From: Formicarius rufipectus
Taxonomy: Eukaryota; Chordata; Aves; Passeriformes; Formicariidae
Direction of reading: 5' to 3'
Length of the DNA stretch: 64,000 nt
Assembly (NCBI GenBank): GCA_013399695.1
Contig: VXAU01000756.1
Coordinates: 555,900-619,899 of the forward strand
Shown: positions 50,936 to 62,600 of the stretch, piece by piece
Position numbering within the stretch: the first letter of the stretch is position 1
Layout: the number at the start of each line of letters is the position of its first letter
Notes under the pieces: generated by a model
Told to the model about the DNA's origin: nothing
Database searches by the model: none
The model's input: the letters and a program-made list of their open reading frames with translations, nothing else
Translations under genes and position numbers: made by a program

Positions 50936-51190
50936 TCAGGTGGAAATGCTGATAGCAATGAGTGGAATTTTTCTTTCATCCAGTTGAATTTTGGGTCCTA
51001 GTGGACCTCTAGGTTCTCTTGTCTTTGTTGGAAGTTCATTCTCCTCAAGTGCTTTGAAAGCAAATGTTTCGTCTTTGGGATGCAGCACATGGCATTGCCT
51101 TCCAGGCCTTCTCTCATGGAGTTGTCTTCTTAAACCCTTCATCATATTTTCTTTATCTCTTATTTCTCCTCCACCTCCTCCGGGTAAGTC
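50936..51190 (-). CDS. Candidate terminal exon, unidentified minus-strand gene
   Basis: On the minus strand a pyrimidine-rich tract ending tgtgctatcag is followed by 84 codons and TGA in phase 0, starting DLPGGGGGEIRDKENMMKGL and ending with a charged segment, ERKIPLIAISIST. The composition looks like real protein. An AATAAA follows 61 bases after the stop. I cannot name the family. The phase does not join the 93-nt exon at 55343 directly, so it would need another exon or be an alternative end. The + strand of this segment also has an open frame, which I take as the shadow. Confidence 0.42.
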   Translation of the reverse strand, partial: DLPGGGGGEIRDKENMMKGLRRQLHERRPGRQCHVLHPKDETFAFKALEENELPTKTREPRGPLGPKIQLDERKIPLIAISIST

Positions 51191-51332
51191 CTGATAGCAC
51201 AGGCAGGTTACAGGAAGCTCAAGGCAGTATGAGGACTTACCTTTTCTCTTTGTGTCACTAGACCAGTGTAGGGAAGGGATGCAACAATTAACGTGCAGTC
51301 AATTCTGAGATATCAACCAGTTTGCATGGTCT

Positions 51333-51389
51333 TAATTACATATATTACTAATATTTATGTACTGTATAATTACATATATAACTAATATA
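51333..51389 (+). repeat. AT-rich direct repeat
   Basis: Two near-identical ~22-base copies (TAATTACATATATnACTAAT) at about 51333-51354 and 51368-51389. Confidence 0.7.
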
Positions 51390-51390
51390 T

Positions 51391-51410
51391 AAAGCCACAG
51401 CTGTGGCTTT
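51391..51410. repeat. Perfect 20-base palindrome
   Basis: AAAGCCACAG followed directly by its reverse complement, with no spacer. Confidence 0.95.
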
Positions 51411-52816
51411 CTTTTTGATTTATTCAGGAAAGTAGTGTGCTTCTCTGAAAAATTTAAGTGTTATGTTGGTATATGTGCTTTCAACAAAACTTTTTCAGAT
51501 TTCTTCTAAGGAGGCAACTTTTCAACACTGCACAGGGTTCCTTTCATCACTTATGTAATTCTCAATGTGTGTTTTAATCTAACAAAAGCAGAAAAAGAGT
51601 TTCTATTTCATTAGATTGTCAGATGCTTGATTTTCACAAAATATTTGTGTATAAAGTGTTGTGGAAAGACTAAACTATTAAGGAAAGCAAGAATTTGACC
51701 TTACTGTTCTTTATAATGCTGAGTATTTATGCCTGGCTAAAGTATTTACAAAAGAGCTAATCTGCACATTTTAAAGAGGTTCCAAAAATTAAAAGCAGCT
51801 GAGGAGAGCATTTCAATATCTGGCAAAAGATCTGAGTGTATTTTCCAAAGTGTCTCTCTCACATCTGATATACATGTGAAACACAAGAACATGTTCTTTG
51901 TGTAAAATCTATGTTGTGAAGTTTATGTGTCAAATTCCATGTCACAAATTTTATGTTTGTCATTAGACTACAAACATTCAACCTGTAAAAAAATCAAACA
52001 CACAAACAAAGGTATTAATTTTTCATCCTGTTTTTAAATTGTAAATCCTCATCTTGTCTTGGCATCACGTGGAAGGATGTCTCCTATCTCTAAGAATGAA
52101 AATGGAGCTGTAGAGTTGGGTGTCTAACCTCTGGCACACACATTCAGGGAGCAGAGGACAGGAGACTCCTAACACCATTCTGCGTTTCAGGAGGAGCTGA
52201 TGCCCTGCAGCATCCCCTGCTAGCACAGCTACCCCATCTGTGTGTGTATACCTTGTGTAGCTATGTGCATCTTGTCACTTCCTGGTGACAATGGTTGCAA
52301 AGCTCAGGAAATCCATGTTAATGGAGATGTTTAAAACTGTTCTTTGGGTGCTTATTTCCTTGGTACAACAAGCAAGAGGAAGCTACGAACAGCCAGCCCT
52401 TTTTTGTCTTCCCCAAATTGTTGGGATGTCCCCAGCCCACAGCATTTCTTGTGGTTTGCCTCTGTGCGTTTTTCACTCTCTCTTTTCTAGCTGTTGTCAT
52501 AGGTACAAAAATCCATAAAAAGAACTTATTATTACTAAAAAGATTAATTGTCATAGTGTAAGGAAGGTATACTGTCTTTGTCGTCTATGCTGTCAGCACA
52601 TTTTATGTCTGATATCTGTTTGAAGACAACATGCAGGATAGCTGGGATCCCAGTACCTCAGCAAAAGAGAGATTCGTATAAAAGACTTCAGGAGTCTCCT
52701 CTGACAGTTTGCATTTTAGGGGAACCACATGCTCTGCAACAGATTTTTGCACTGCAGGTTCCTGCTTGGCCTCATTCTTGACAAGCTAATTTTTCCTACA
52801 GACGTTTTGCAGAGGT
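51411..52816. other. Non-coding, no recognised gene
   Basis: Nothing I can assign. Bases 52080-52300 are more GC-rich than the flanks but match no element that I know. Confidence 0.6.
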
Positions 52817-53086
52817 GTATAGTGATAGGACAGGGGGAAATGGCTTTAAACTGAAAGAAGGTAGCTAAAGACTTGATACTAGGAAAAAATCCTTTCCTGT
52901 GAGGGTGGTGAGGTCCCAGAACACATTGCCTAGAGAAGCTGTGGCTGCCCTGGAGATGTTCAAGACCAGTATGGATGGGATTTTAAACAACCAGGTCTGG
53001 TGGAAGGTGTCCTTACCCATGGCAGTGGGGTTGAAAGTAGGTGGTCTTTGAGGTCCCTTCCAACCCAAACCATTTTATGATTGTAA
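52817..53086 (+). mobile_element. CR1 LINE 3' fragment, sense
   Basis: Typical CR1 3' region: AGTGATAGGACAGGGGGAAA, then GGTGGTGAGGTCCCAGAAC, then GGTCCCTTCCAACCCAAACC and an ATTTTATGATT terminus. Confidence 0.9.
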
Positions 53087-53462
53087 TTAAGATGCTACAG
53101 GGAGAAAAAGCCGCATTCAGGGTGATTTGGGTCTGAGCAGCCAGACAGTTCTACCAGTGCACACAAACCAAACATATTAGGAAGCCAAGAGAAAGCCAGC
53201 TGTAAAGGGGGAGGACTGACATATTGTTGAGTGTATGAACCAATTAGTCCAAGTTTCTGTAACCACAAAGTTGTCTTCAAATACAGTTAACAAAGCCAAA
53301 TGCTGACACAATATTGTGCATTTCTTCTCTGAGGAGTGTGGTGTCTATTAGGAAAAAGCTGTGACAATTTTCAGTAAGTGTTTCTTGACCAGACTAAACC
53401 TAATCTGCAGGTCTTCCCTGAGCCATCTTGTCCGGGATGGGACGTCACTATCAGGCAACTTT

Positions 53463-53722
53463 CAGGAGGACAAGAGGGCACAGTCTTAAGCTGCACAAGG
53501 GGAGGTTTAGGTTAGACATTAGGAAGAAGTTCTTTACAGAGAGAGAGATTTGACATTGGAATGGGCTGCCCAGGGAGCTGGTGGAGTCACTGTCCCTGGA
53601 GGTGTTTAAGAAGGGCTTGGATGTGGCACTGAGTGTCATGGTCTGGTAGATAAGCTGGTGTTGGGTCAAAAGTTGGGCTCAATGATCTCAGAAGTCTTTT
53701 CCAACGTAGTTGACTCTGTGTA
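53463..53722 (+). mobile_element. CR1 LINE 3' fragment, sense
   Basis: Typical CR1 3' region: GGACAAGAGGGCACAGTC, GGGGAGGTTTAGGTTAGAC, GGGCTGCCCAGGGAGCTGG, then a diverged TTTTCCAACGTAGTTGAC end. Confidence 0.9.
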
Positions 53723-54064
53723 AAGGTATCATATTTTGTTTGCTAATAGTCATTATGCGACTCTGATCTGCATTATTGTTAATTTTTAGTTCATAAGATA
53801 TTGATATAATCAGAATTATTACAAGGTGCTATTATTTATTGCCCTCTAGCACTTATGGAAGTATAAGATGTGTAGAGAAAAAGTTTTTCAGTCATCATCT
53901 TTCTGTGACTGAAGCCAGACCAATTTTTAAGATGGGAAACTCAGTCTATTTTTAAAAAGAAAGCACAGTATATAGAGGAGCTAAAGTATCTTGCTGAAAT
54001 CAGAAATGACAGCATTTAAAATCTTCCATAGATAAAAATTCCTGGGTGATGTGTTTTACTGGTT

Positions 54065-54150
54065 TAGGAGTTACAGTGGTAGTGTTGGGTTGGTAGTTGG
54101 ACTTGATGATCCCGAAGGACTTTTCCAACCTTGACAATTCTAAAATTCAG
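54065..54150 (+). mobile_element. CR1 LINE 3' tip, sense
   Basis: About 85 bases of CR1 3' end: TGGACTTGATGATCCCGAAG, then TTTTCCAACCTTGACAATTC. Confidence 0.8.
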
Positions 54151-55342
54151 TGCTCTGAAGTAAGACCCCTTTGCTCAAACTCTGAATTAAACCTGAATGC
54201 TAAGAACTAGGGCTAAGCACAGCTTATGCATGTTATGTTTTGTGCCTCATCAGGACACAGAAGGAAGAAAATGGTACAACACAGGGGAGCAACATAATTT
54301 TTGAAGCTGAAGATGTTGGTATTGGTTCAGTTTCCTCTTCATGTTTGTAGAAGTGTTTGGCAATAGCTTGGTGGCTTGATGGGGTGGGAGAGGAAGCACA
54401 CAAAGAGACATTTTCTTCATGTCACAGGACTGGGTAGATGTCAAAACTGAAGGATTTATGACCTGATCATATTAAATTGTTGGACTTTTCATCATACTGT
54501 AATACTTTAGAAGACTTTAGATGAAAGACATTGATGCAACTGTTCTTCCCCTCTCCTGCTTCCCCCCACCCCCACCTGCAGAGTCACATTTCTACAAAAT
54601 AGTGTTTTTCAGTGTTATAATGAGAGCATTATGAATGCTGCCAACAGAATATATAGTACAGGATGGTGGAACAGTATGTTGGTACCAATTGTTGTCATCT
54701 GGGGTCAGCCCTGTGCCTTGTTTGAGTCACCGTTAGTTCTGTGTGTTCATCTCCTCTCGTATGGTTGAAACCAACAAAGAAGAAAGAAATCAGGGTTCTG
54801 GATGGATGATAGTGAAACCCCAAACCAATACAGAAGTATCCCTGTTAGCAGTTAGAAATATCCAGTTTACTGACTTCTACAGATTTTAAAAAAGGTCCTA
54901 CAAATAAGGTATGCCTGTTTTGTGAAGCCTGGAGGAAGTGGTGGTTTATATTTTTAATCCCCTTCTTTCCATCTCAGTTTAAATGCTCTCTGCTGGTGCT
55001 CAGTGAGTTTGGTAAGATGAAAGTTTGGGTTCCGGCCAGCAATATTTCTGGCAGGAGTTCACCTGAAGGAAGTAGTACAGTGAAGGATGGTCCTGTGCCA
55101 AAATCAACTGTTAAAACAGTTCATCCTCTGGCAATTCTATCCTATCTGTGTATCAAAAGTGTTTCCATTTTTATGTTTGAATTCCTCATGCATTAACAGA
55201 CATTTTACCGTTCTTTCCTCTGTGGTCTGGCTGCCACATAGCTCTTTCATTTTCAAAACTGTTTCTTTCAGAAAACTACCTGTTTCAGATAACTCCCTAT
55301 TCAGTAGAAAATGGCAAATTGCACAGTGTTGGGATTTTTTAC

Positions 55343-55435
55343 CTATTGATTTGCCCACCTCTGCCAGTATCTTTGGTAGCATCTGCTGCTAGAGTCCTGT
55401 AAGGATGAGCATGCAGGTATGTCTGTACTTCAGAC
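55343..55435 (-). CDS. Candidate 93-nt exon, unidentified minus-strand gene
   Basis: Clean exon structure on the minus strand: acceptor with a strong pyrimidine tract (ctctctcactcctttcag), then 93 nt, then donor AATAG|gtaaaa. Only one phase is open, reading SEVQTYLHAHPYRTLAADAT and then KDTGRGGQIN. It starts with one base and ends with two, so it joins in phase with 58172-58230 upstream and 50626-50672 downstream. I recognise no family. Confidence 0.38.
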
Positions 55436-58171
55436 CTGAAAGGAGTGAGAGAGAAAACTAACTTATGTAGCTCTTGTAATGCTTTTCTCTTTGTCTCTGT
55501 GAAACTTTTTAATGAAGTAAATGTCTGTTTATAAAGAAAATCCTGTCTGTGTTGATGCTGGCATTAGAGGGACTTATAGCTAGAACAGGATCAGAATTGT
55601 CCTCCTCTACTTTTTGCTTTCCTGGTGTCCCAGTTGCACATCCTGTTGAAAATCTTTCCTGAGAAACACTTCTATTAATTCCTGAGCAAACCTGAATATA
55701 CTTTCTTAGGAGTGTCTGCAGTTTGATTTTGTGTCTGGCCACTTCAAGTATTTAGGTTGGATTGAGGGTAGAATTTATATTAACAGTCTGCACAGAGATT
55801 TAGCTCAGTTAGTAGCTGTAACAGCTACTGAACATCCTGACTGACTGTACATGTAACTTGGATAGTTATCCAAGGGGCTGTTGCCCAACACTGCCATAGT
55901 TTTGTTGCCTGAAGCTACTGTTTATTGACATATCGTGGCTTCTTTCTTTATCTTCATAAAGATTACAGTTTCTTGTCAGTATCCTGGTGGCATAATGCTC
56001 TGCATGTGGACCTATGGCAAGGGCTCTGGTATCTTTGTCAGCAGTAACATGATCTGCATATTAGATTACTAAGATTACCAGTTCTCGGTTTCTACAGGAG
56101 TGATCTGAGTGGAAATGATAGACATTATTACTTGAATTAAGGGCTGGATGCAGATCTGAGTATAGATGCAGGTGTAGAATCTGGGTGGAGGCTAATATCT
56201 CTATAAGAAACTTGTTGTTGAAGTTGTGATGCCAGTACACCTTAAATAAAAGTTTTTGAGCTGCTAGTTTCAGGCCAGCCTGAATAACTCTGTATTTCAA
56301 GATGTTTAGAACACAGAATCCATTGGTGTACTTTCCTTTTTGAAGTGAAATCATGATAGGAGGAAGAGGGAATGTCTGCAGCCATTGACACTGCCTGCTG
56401 AACTGATTTTGACCATATAAGCTAATAAAGTTCAACTGTGACCTTGTTTAAGCTTGTTCCAAAAGTGAAGTAATTTCTGGCATCTGAAGCAAGTCCACGG
56501 AGCTTTAAAATCATGACTCTGTAAACTGGGTTCTTCTGAGCTACAAATAAACTAGTAGTATGCACCATTTAAGTTGTGATTATGGGCTGTTTTGCTTCAA
56601 CCCATATGCACAGTTCAGAAGGTCAGTCATTGCTGCAGCATCTCTCCTGTTATTTTAGGGCTCTCATGTGTTATGGTTGGCCCTGATCACATGGTATTTG
56701 GTTTCAGTTGTTTTTCCATGGGTTTGGCTTTTTAGAGCAGACATATTTCAAGAAAAATCCAATGACTTGCAAAGTTCACAAAGACTGAGGACAGTGATGG
56801 CTTTTAGACTGGAGCTGTTGAAAGGAGATAAGCACTTTGTTCTATGGACTGAGACAGTTTAATCTAAACGTGGTGTAATGGGTAATGGAAAGAGCAAAGT
56901 TTGTTGTAAGTCGTTGGGTTAAAGGGGCACAAAATAAATAGAGGTGCTTAGGGTCATAGTAGCCCATAGCAACTTTCTTACTTGGACCAAATGTTGCTAA
57001 ACTACTTAAAATTTAGAGGCAAACGAAAACAAAAGGGGAGAAACAGTGCTCTTGAAGAAGTAAAGTACAATAATTAGTTTGATAAATAATACAAGGAGTG
57101 GAAGAGGGATTCCCTTCTGGTCAGGATGATCCCCAACTGTGGCTCATCATTTAAACTTGTGTTTTTCTTGTTTCTGTGGTTTTCAATGTAAGAAATTTTT
57201 CCTAACCTCTTTACAGCAAATGTAGGCACCCTTTGTTTAAAAGTGCCTGGGGGAAGAATAAAAATTCCAAGGACTTAATTTCAAAATGTATGTGGCTGTT
57301 TAAACGGTGTACTAGTGGTACTCAAAGGAGTGTGCCTCTTCTGTTGTCACAGTACTGAAAATTTGCCTAGGGGTTCATAGACTGACTGTGTACACAATGT
57401 GGCAAGATTTTCAAACCCAGAAACTGCTTAATACTTAAGAAAATTTGTTTGCCTCAGACTCATTCCTAAAACTGCTTTTGAAAATAGAATGAAATGCCAG
57501 AAGGAAAGAAGTGCTGTTTGTGTAGCTGTGAACTGGTAGAGACTCTGGCTGCTGATGTAGAAATATTAGAAGGCAAGAGAGATGTAAGGCAATGCTTGCT
57601 GAGGTCTTGCAGATCATAGTGTCATGGTGCTACACACGTGAATGGAGAGAACAAGCAGTTGTGTAAGGAACTGTGGGTGTTCCAGCCTGAAAGACTGGTG
57701 AATGTGGCAGGGTTTAGTTCGGCTTTTCAAGCTCCACAAATAGACCACTCAGCACAAGTTTGATGCTGCAGCCCCAACACTCTTGGTTTGTTTCGGTTTG
57801 TACCTCACAGGGCTGCACTCAAAGGTTGATGAAAGACTGAAATACTTTGTGAGAAACTAGAGAATAAGACTTTAGGAAGGATCTGTCTCTCCACTGTCTC
57901 CTACACTTCCTAAAGCACTTGTTGCTCACTCTACAGTAAAGAGGTGTTCTTAACTTTGATTCTTTTGGTGTAACTAATTTTGTTTAAATGCACATCAGCT
58001 GAGACAGAGATTGGGTGGGGGTTGTTTTGTTTTGTTTTGTTTTTTTCAAAATTCATCTCTTTTGTCATTGCTACTCTAATTCAAATTAAAACTTGAATAA
58101 AGAATGTACTGTTTTGGTGAGGTAGATTTACCACACTTGTAGGAGTTCAAATGTGTGAAGATTGAGGTTAC

Positions 58172-58230
58172 GTATAGTAATAAGTTCTCTTAGACATCTC
58201 ATGTCTTCTATATCTTTCCTCTGCACTAGT
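58172..58230 (-). CDS. Candidate 59-nt exon, unidentified minus-strand gene
   Basis: Minus strand: acceptor gcaatttcaag (weak), 59 nt, donor CTATAC|gtaacc. The phase-0 reading is TSAEERYRRHEMSKRTYYY with two bases left over, compatible with 55343-55435. Weak on its own. Confidence 0.22.
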
Positions 58231-59364
58231 CTTGAAATTGCTAGAGTACAATTAAACTTAATATACTTAATACACTTCTGCTCCAGAGAAGAGCACAACA
58301 GAGATAATGTAATACATCTACTACAGTAACTCTGGCTTCTCTCGTTGCAGCACCAGACTGAAATGAGAGACAAGAAGTTGATGTTTTGGTTGGATACAGA
58401 GACATAGTATTAATTTCTTTTTACATTAAACCCAACTTTGATGTGTTCCCTACCAGTCTGCAGTCCTAACTGTTGCTTGCTGGACTTGTGTCACTATCAG
58501 AGGGTGACACCAGAACTGAGTGAAAATCAGACATGTTGAATAGTTCAGTGGAGTGACAGGAGCTCATCTGCTGTGGCACTGAAGGAGCATTGCCATAAAC
58601 CAAAGTGCACCACTAGGTAGTGGACAGTTTTTGAATAATGCTGCGTAGCTTCACAGTGAAATAAGGATTAAAACTGGGACCTTTACTATTTCCTTGCTAT
58701 CTAAGACTCTCAAAACAAATAAGAATGTATTTTTCTTCTTTTTTTTTTTTTTAATTTCTGCACAGTGTTGCCTAGCTCAGCAAGGACTCATTTGACTGAT
58801 TTAACCAAGGCCCCATTAAAATGGATTTCACTCTGGGTCAACTAGAGTTTAAGAAGTGTAGGAAGTGAGCAGAAGGAATATTTTTTGTGTGCTTTTATCA
58901 TGCCTCTGCAGGGGCTCTGTGGCCAATGAGCTGTTGTGTGTGAAAGGCCAGATTTCTTGTCCAGATCCAGGTAGGCTGGAATGGAAAAGAGGAACCTTGT
59001 TGTTAGGGGCAGCAAACCTATTATTTATTGTCAGTCAAAACTAAAATATACCAGTCTCCAGAGAGAACAGGGAGGTAAAATTAGCATCACGTTCATTAGA
59101 AAGCATCTACCCTCTGCTTGTTTCCTGCTTAATAGTGTAAAAGTGCTAAGACCCTTTCTCTTCTCCAGATTCCAGATGATTTTTTTCCCAAGCTCCTCAT
59201 GATTCTTCTTCACCTTTAGAAAATTCCACCAAAAAATCAAACACAAAAAAGACAAATATCCTATTTTCTCACAGCTTTCTTCAGTTTTTGGAAGAATATG
59301 TGGCTACTGAACTAGTTTCCTTAAGGTGAAGGAAACTTTTATTTCTTTAGTATATATTTGCAGT

Positions 59365-59540
59365 GCGGCGGGCGTTGGCCGAGTGGTGTAAGTCGCTGCC
59401 TGTGGAGTGGCTCCTCCTCTGAGGACGCTGGTTCGAATCCTGGAGGAACTCGCTGTCGCCGTCCGAGCTACTCGGCCGTGGCAAGATGAACCTCAGGAGT
59501 AAAGGGGGTGGGGCCAGTTCCGCGCACACTGTGCCTCACC
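59365..59540 (+). mobile_element. tRNA-Ser/Leu-like SINE
   Basis: A tRNA-type head with box A TGGCCGAGTGGTG (59376-59388) and box B GGTTCGAATCC (59430-59440), about 50 bases apart. This spacing and box A suit a long-variable-arm tRNA (Ser or Leu class). A non-tRNA body follows, with GGGTGGGGCCAGTTCCGCGC. A second copy of the head at 26694-26737 shows it is a dispersed repeat. Acceptor-stem pairing is absent, so it is not a working tRNA gene. The 3' border is uncertain; an (AAC)n run at 59597-59606 may be the tail. Confidence 0.72.
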
Positions 59541-59675
59541 TAAAAAATCCATTGCGCAGGCTTATCCCAAGATCTTCATTCACGAAGTCCAGCCAACAAC
59601 AACAATTAAGCCTCAGTAATGTAGTGAAATTATCCAGGCTGGAATAAGCATTGTTCACAACTGCACAGTGCAGTT

Positions 59676-62600
59676 CAGAATCACAGAATATGTTGAGTTG
59701 GGAGGAAACCACAAGGATCACTGAGTCCAACCCTCAGCCCTGCACAAGACCATCCCCAAGAGTAACATTACATGCCCAAATATCATCTAAACGCTTCTTG
59801 AACTCTGCCAAGCTTGGTGCTCTGACCACTGCCCTGGGGAGCCTGTTCAGTGCCTGACCACCCTCTGGGGAAAGAACCTTTTTCTAATATCCAACCTAAA
59901 CCTCCCCTGACACAACTTCAGGCCATTCCCTCAGGTCCTGTCACTGGTCACCACAGAGAAGAGATCAGTGCCTGCCCCTCCTCTGCCCCTCACAAGGAAG
60001 CTGTACCTGCAGGGAGGTCTCCCCTCAGTCTCCTCTTCTCCAGCTGAACACACCAAGTGCCCTCAGCCACTCCTCACACGCTTCCCTTCAAGGCCCTTCA
60101 CCATCCTCATTGCCCTCCTTTGCACACTCTCCAATGGCTTGATAACTTTCTTATACCGTGGCACCCAAACCTGCCCACAACATTCCAGGTGAGGCCGCCC
60201 CAGTGCAGAGCACAGCGGGACAATCCCCTCCCTCGCCCGGCTGGAGATGCTTTGCCTGATGCCCCCAGGACAGGGTTGGCCCTCCTGGCTGCCAGGGCAC
60301 TGCTGACTCCTGTTCAACTTGCCCTCCACCAGGACCCCCAGGGCCCTTTCCATGGCACTGCTTTCCAGCACCTCATTCCCGGTCTGTCCATCCATCCAGG
60401 GTTGCCCCATCCCAGGTGCAGAATCCGGCACTTTCCCCTGTTGAACTTCACATGGTTGGTGATTTCCCAGTCTTCTGATGTGTCCAGGTCTCCCAGTTTT
60501 GTGTCATCTGCAAACTTGCTCAGTATCCCTTCCAGCGCTGTGTCCAAGTCATTTGTGAGGATGTTGAAGAGCTCAGGGCCCAGACGGAGCCCTGTGGAAC
60601 CCCACTAATGACAGGTGGCCACTGTGATGTCACCCCAGTCACTGTTACCCTCTGTGCTCCACCCGTGAGCCAACTGCTCACTCATCTGATGTGTTTATCC
60701 AGCTGAGCTGGACATTTTGTCCTGTGACAGACAGTATCAAAATCTAAACTGAAATCCAAAAGGATCACATCAACTGGCTTCCCTTGATCAACTGGGTGGG
60801 TCACCTTGTCATGAAAGGAAATCGGTTTTGACAAGCAGGACTTTCCCCTCATGAAACCGTGTTGACTGTAACCAGTGACTGTGTTGCCTTTCAGGTGTTT
60901 TTCAATACTCACCAGAATAATCTCCATGACTTTACCAGGCACTGAAGTGAGACTGACAGGACAGTAGTTTCCCAGTGTGATCCTTCTTGCCCCTCCTGAA
61001 AATCAGGACAACATTCACCAACTTCTACTCAGCTGTGACCTTTCTGGATTCCCCAGACCGCTCAAGAAAAGAGGTTTTGTGATGACATCAGCCAGCTATT
61101 TGAGGATTCTTGAATGAATGCCATGAGGCCCCATAGATTTGCAAGGATCCAGCTGGAGCAGCAGATCCCACACAACTTCAGGGCCAGCTGGGAGCTGATC
61201 ACTCTCACAGTCATTGTCCTCCAGCTCAGGGCACTGACACCCACTTGGTCCATCATCTGTGTTGAAGACAGAGCCAAAGAAAGCATTAAACACTTCTGCC
61301 TTGTCTCTGTCCCTGTTTGTGAGGTGACCATCCTCATCTTGTAAGGGGCTGATGATATTCCTAAATTGGCTATTGCCACTAAAATATTTGATAAAACACT
61401 TTTTACTGTCCCCCACATTTCTGGCAGCTTCAAATCTAGTTCAGTTTTGGCCGCATAATTTTTCTCCCTATAGTGGCAACCAGCACCTCTGCATTCTTTC
61501 CAGGTCACTTGACCTTGCTTCCATTGGTCATGCACCTTCCTTCTTTGCCTTATTTCCAAGAGAAGATCCCCGCTCAGCCAAGCCAGCCTTCTGCCTTGCC
61601 TGTTTGACATTCAACATTTGGGTATTGTCACTCCTGTCCCCTTAGGAGGTGATGTTTGAAAAATGATGAATGCTTGAATTCACTGATGAATCCCTGCACC
61701 TGCAAAAGCATTTTCCCAGGGGACCTTACTAATTCCTGAAGCAGCCTGAAGTCTGCTCTCCTCGTGTCTGGAGTTGATGTTTTGCTGGGACTTTTTCTTC
61801 TGTCAACAGAGATTTTAAACTTGATCACTACATGGTCGCTGTGGCCAAGACATCCACCAATCTCCAATTTGCTCTTGAGATCCACTCTGTTCCCAGGGAG
61901 CAGATCACGGAGGGCATCTTTCCGAGTTGGCTCCCATAGGACCTGTTCCATAAATCTGTCATCCATGTTTTTTAGGTATCTTCTGACCTGGGTTGTACCA
62001 GCTGTGTGGTGCTCCCACTGGATTTCTGGCAACTTGAAGTCCCCCATAAGGACAAGGGCAGTTGATTAGCAAGTGTCCATTAGTCTCTCAAAGAATAATT
62101 CATCTGTGTTATCATTCTGGCTGTGAGGTCTAAAGTAGATTCCCATGATGTTATCCACATTATTTGTTTGCCCCTTGATTCTCACCCAGAGATTCTTAAC
62201 TGTGCCCTTGTCAGCTGAGAGCTCCACACATTCTAACCCCACCATTACATGCAGCGTCACCCCTTTGCCTCTTCTACCCTTGCTCTCCCTTCTGAAGAGT
62301 CTGTAACCATCCAACNCTGGATTTCTGGCAACTTGAAGTCCCCCATAAGGACAAGGGCAGTTGATTAGCAAGTGTCCATTAGTCTCTCAAAGAATAATTC
62401 ATCTGGGGTATCATTCTGGCTGTGAGGTCTAAAGTAGATTCCCATGATGTTATCCACATTATTTGTTTGCCCCTTGATTCTCACCCAGAGATTCTTAACT
62501 GTGCCCTTGTCAGCTGAGAGCTCCACACATTCTAACCCCACCATTACATGCAGCGTCACCCCTTTGCCTCTTCTACCCTTGCTCTCCCTTCTGAAGAGTC

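Larger units (their letters stand above)
54151..59364. other. Mostly non-coding, with candidate minus-strand exons
   Basis: No recognised gene. Two exon-like minus-strand segments (55343-55435 and 58172-58230) are listed separately. A long T run lies near 58738-58753. Confidence 0.6.

Noticed and set aside
50991..51194. + strand exon ending at CTCCGG|GTAAGT
   Set aside because: All three + frames after the nearest upstream acceptor hit stops. The minus-strand reading is open with acceptor, stop and AATAAA.
59365..59445. Functional tRNA gene
   Set aside because: Box A and box B are present, but the ends do not pair as an acceptor stem and a diverged second copy exists, so it is a SINE head.
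60057..62069. Several + strand open frames at 60-62 kb
   Set aside because: They are the reverse strand of the antisense CR1 element.
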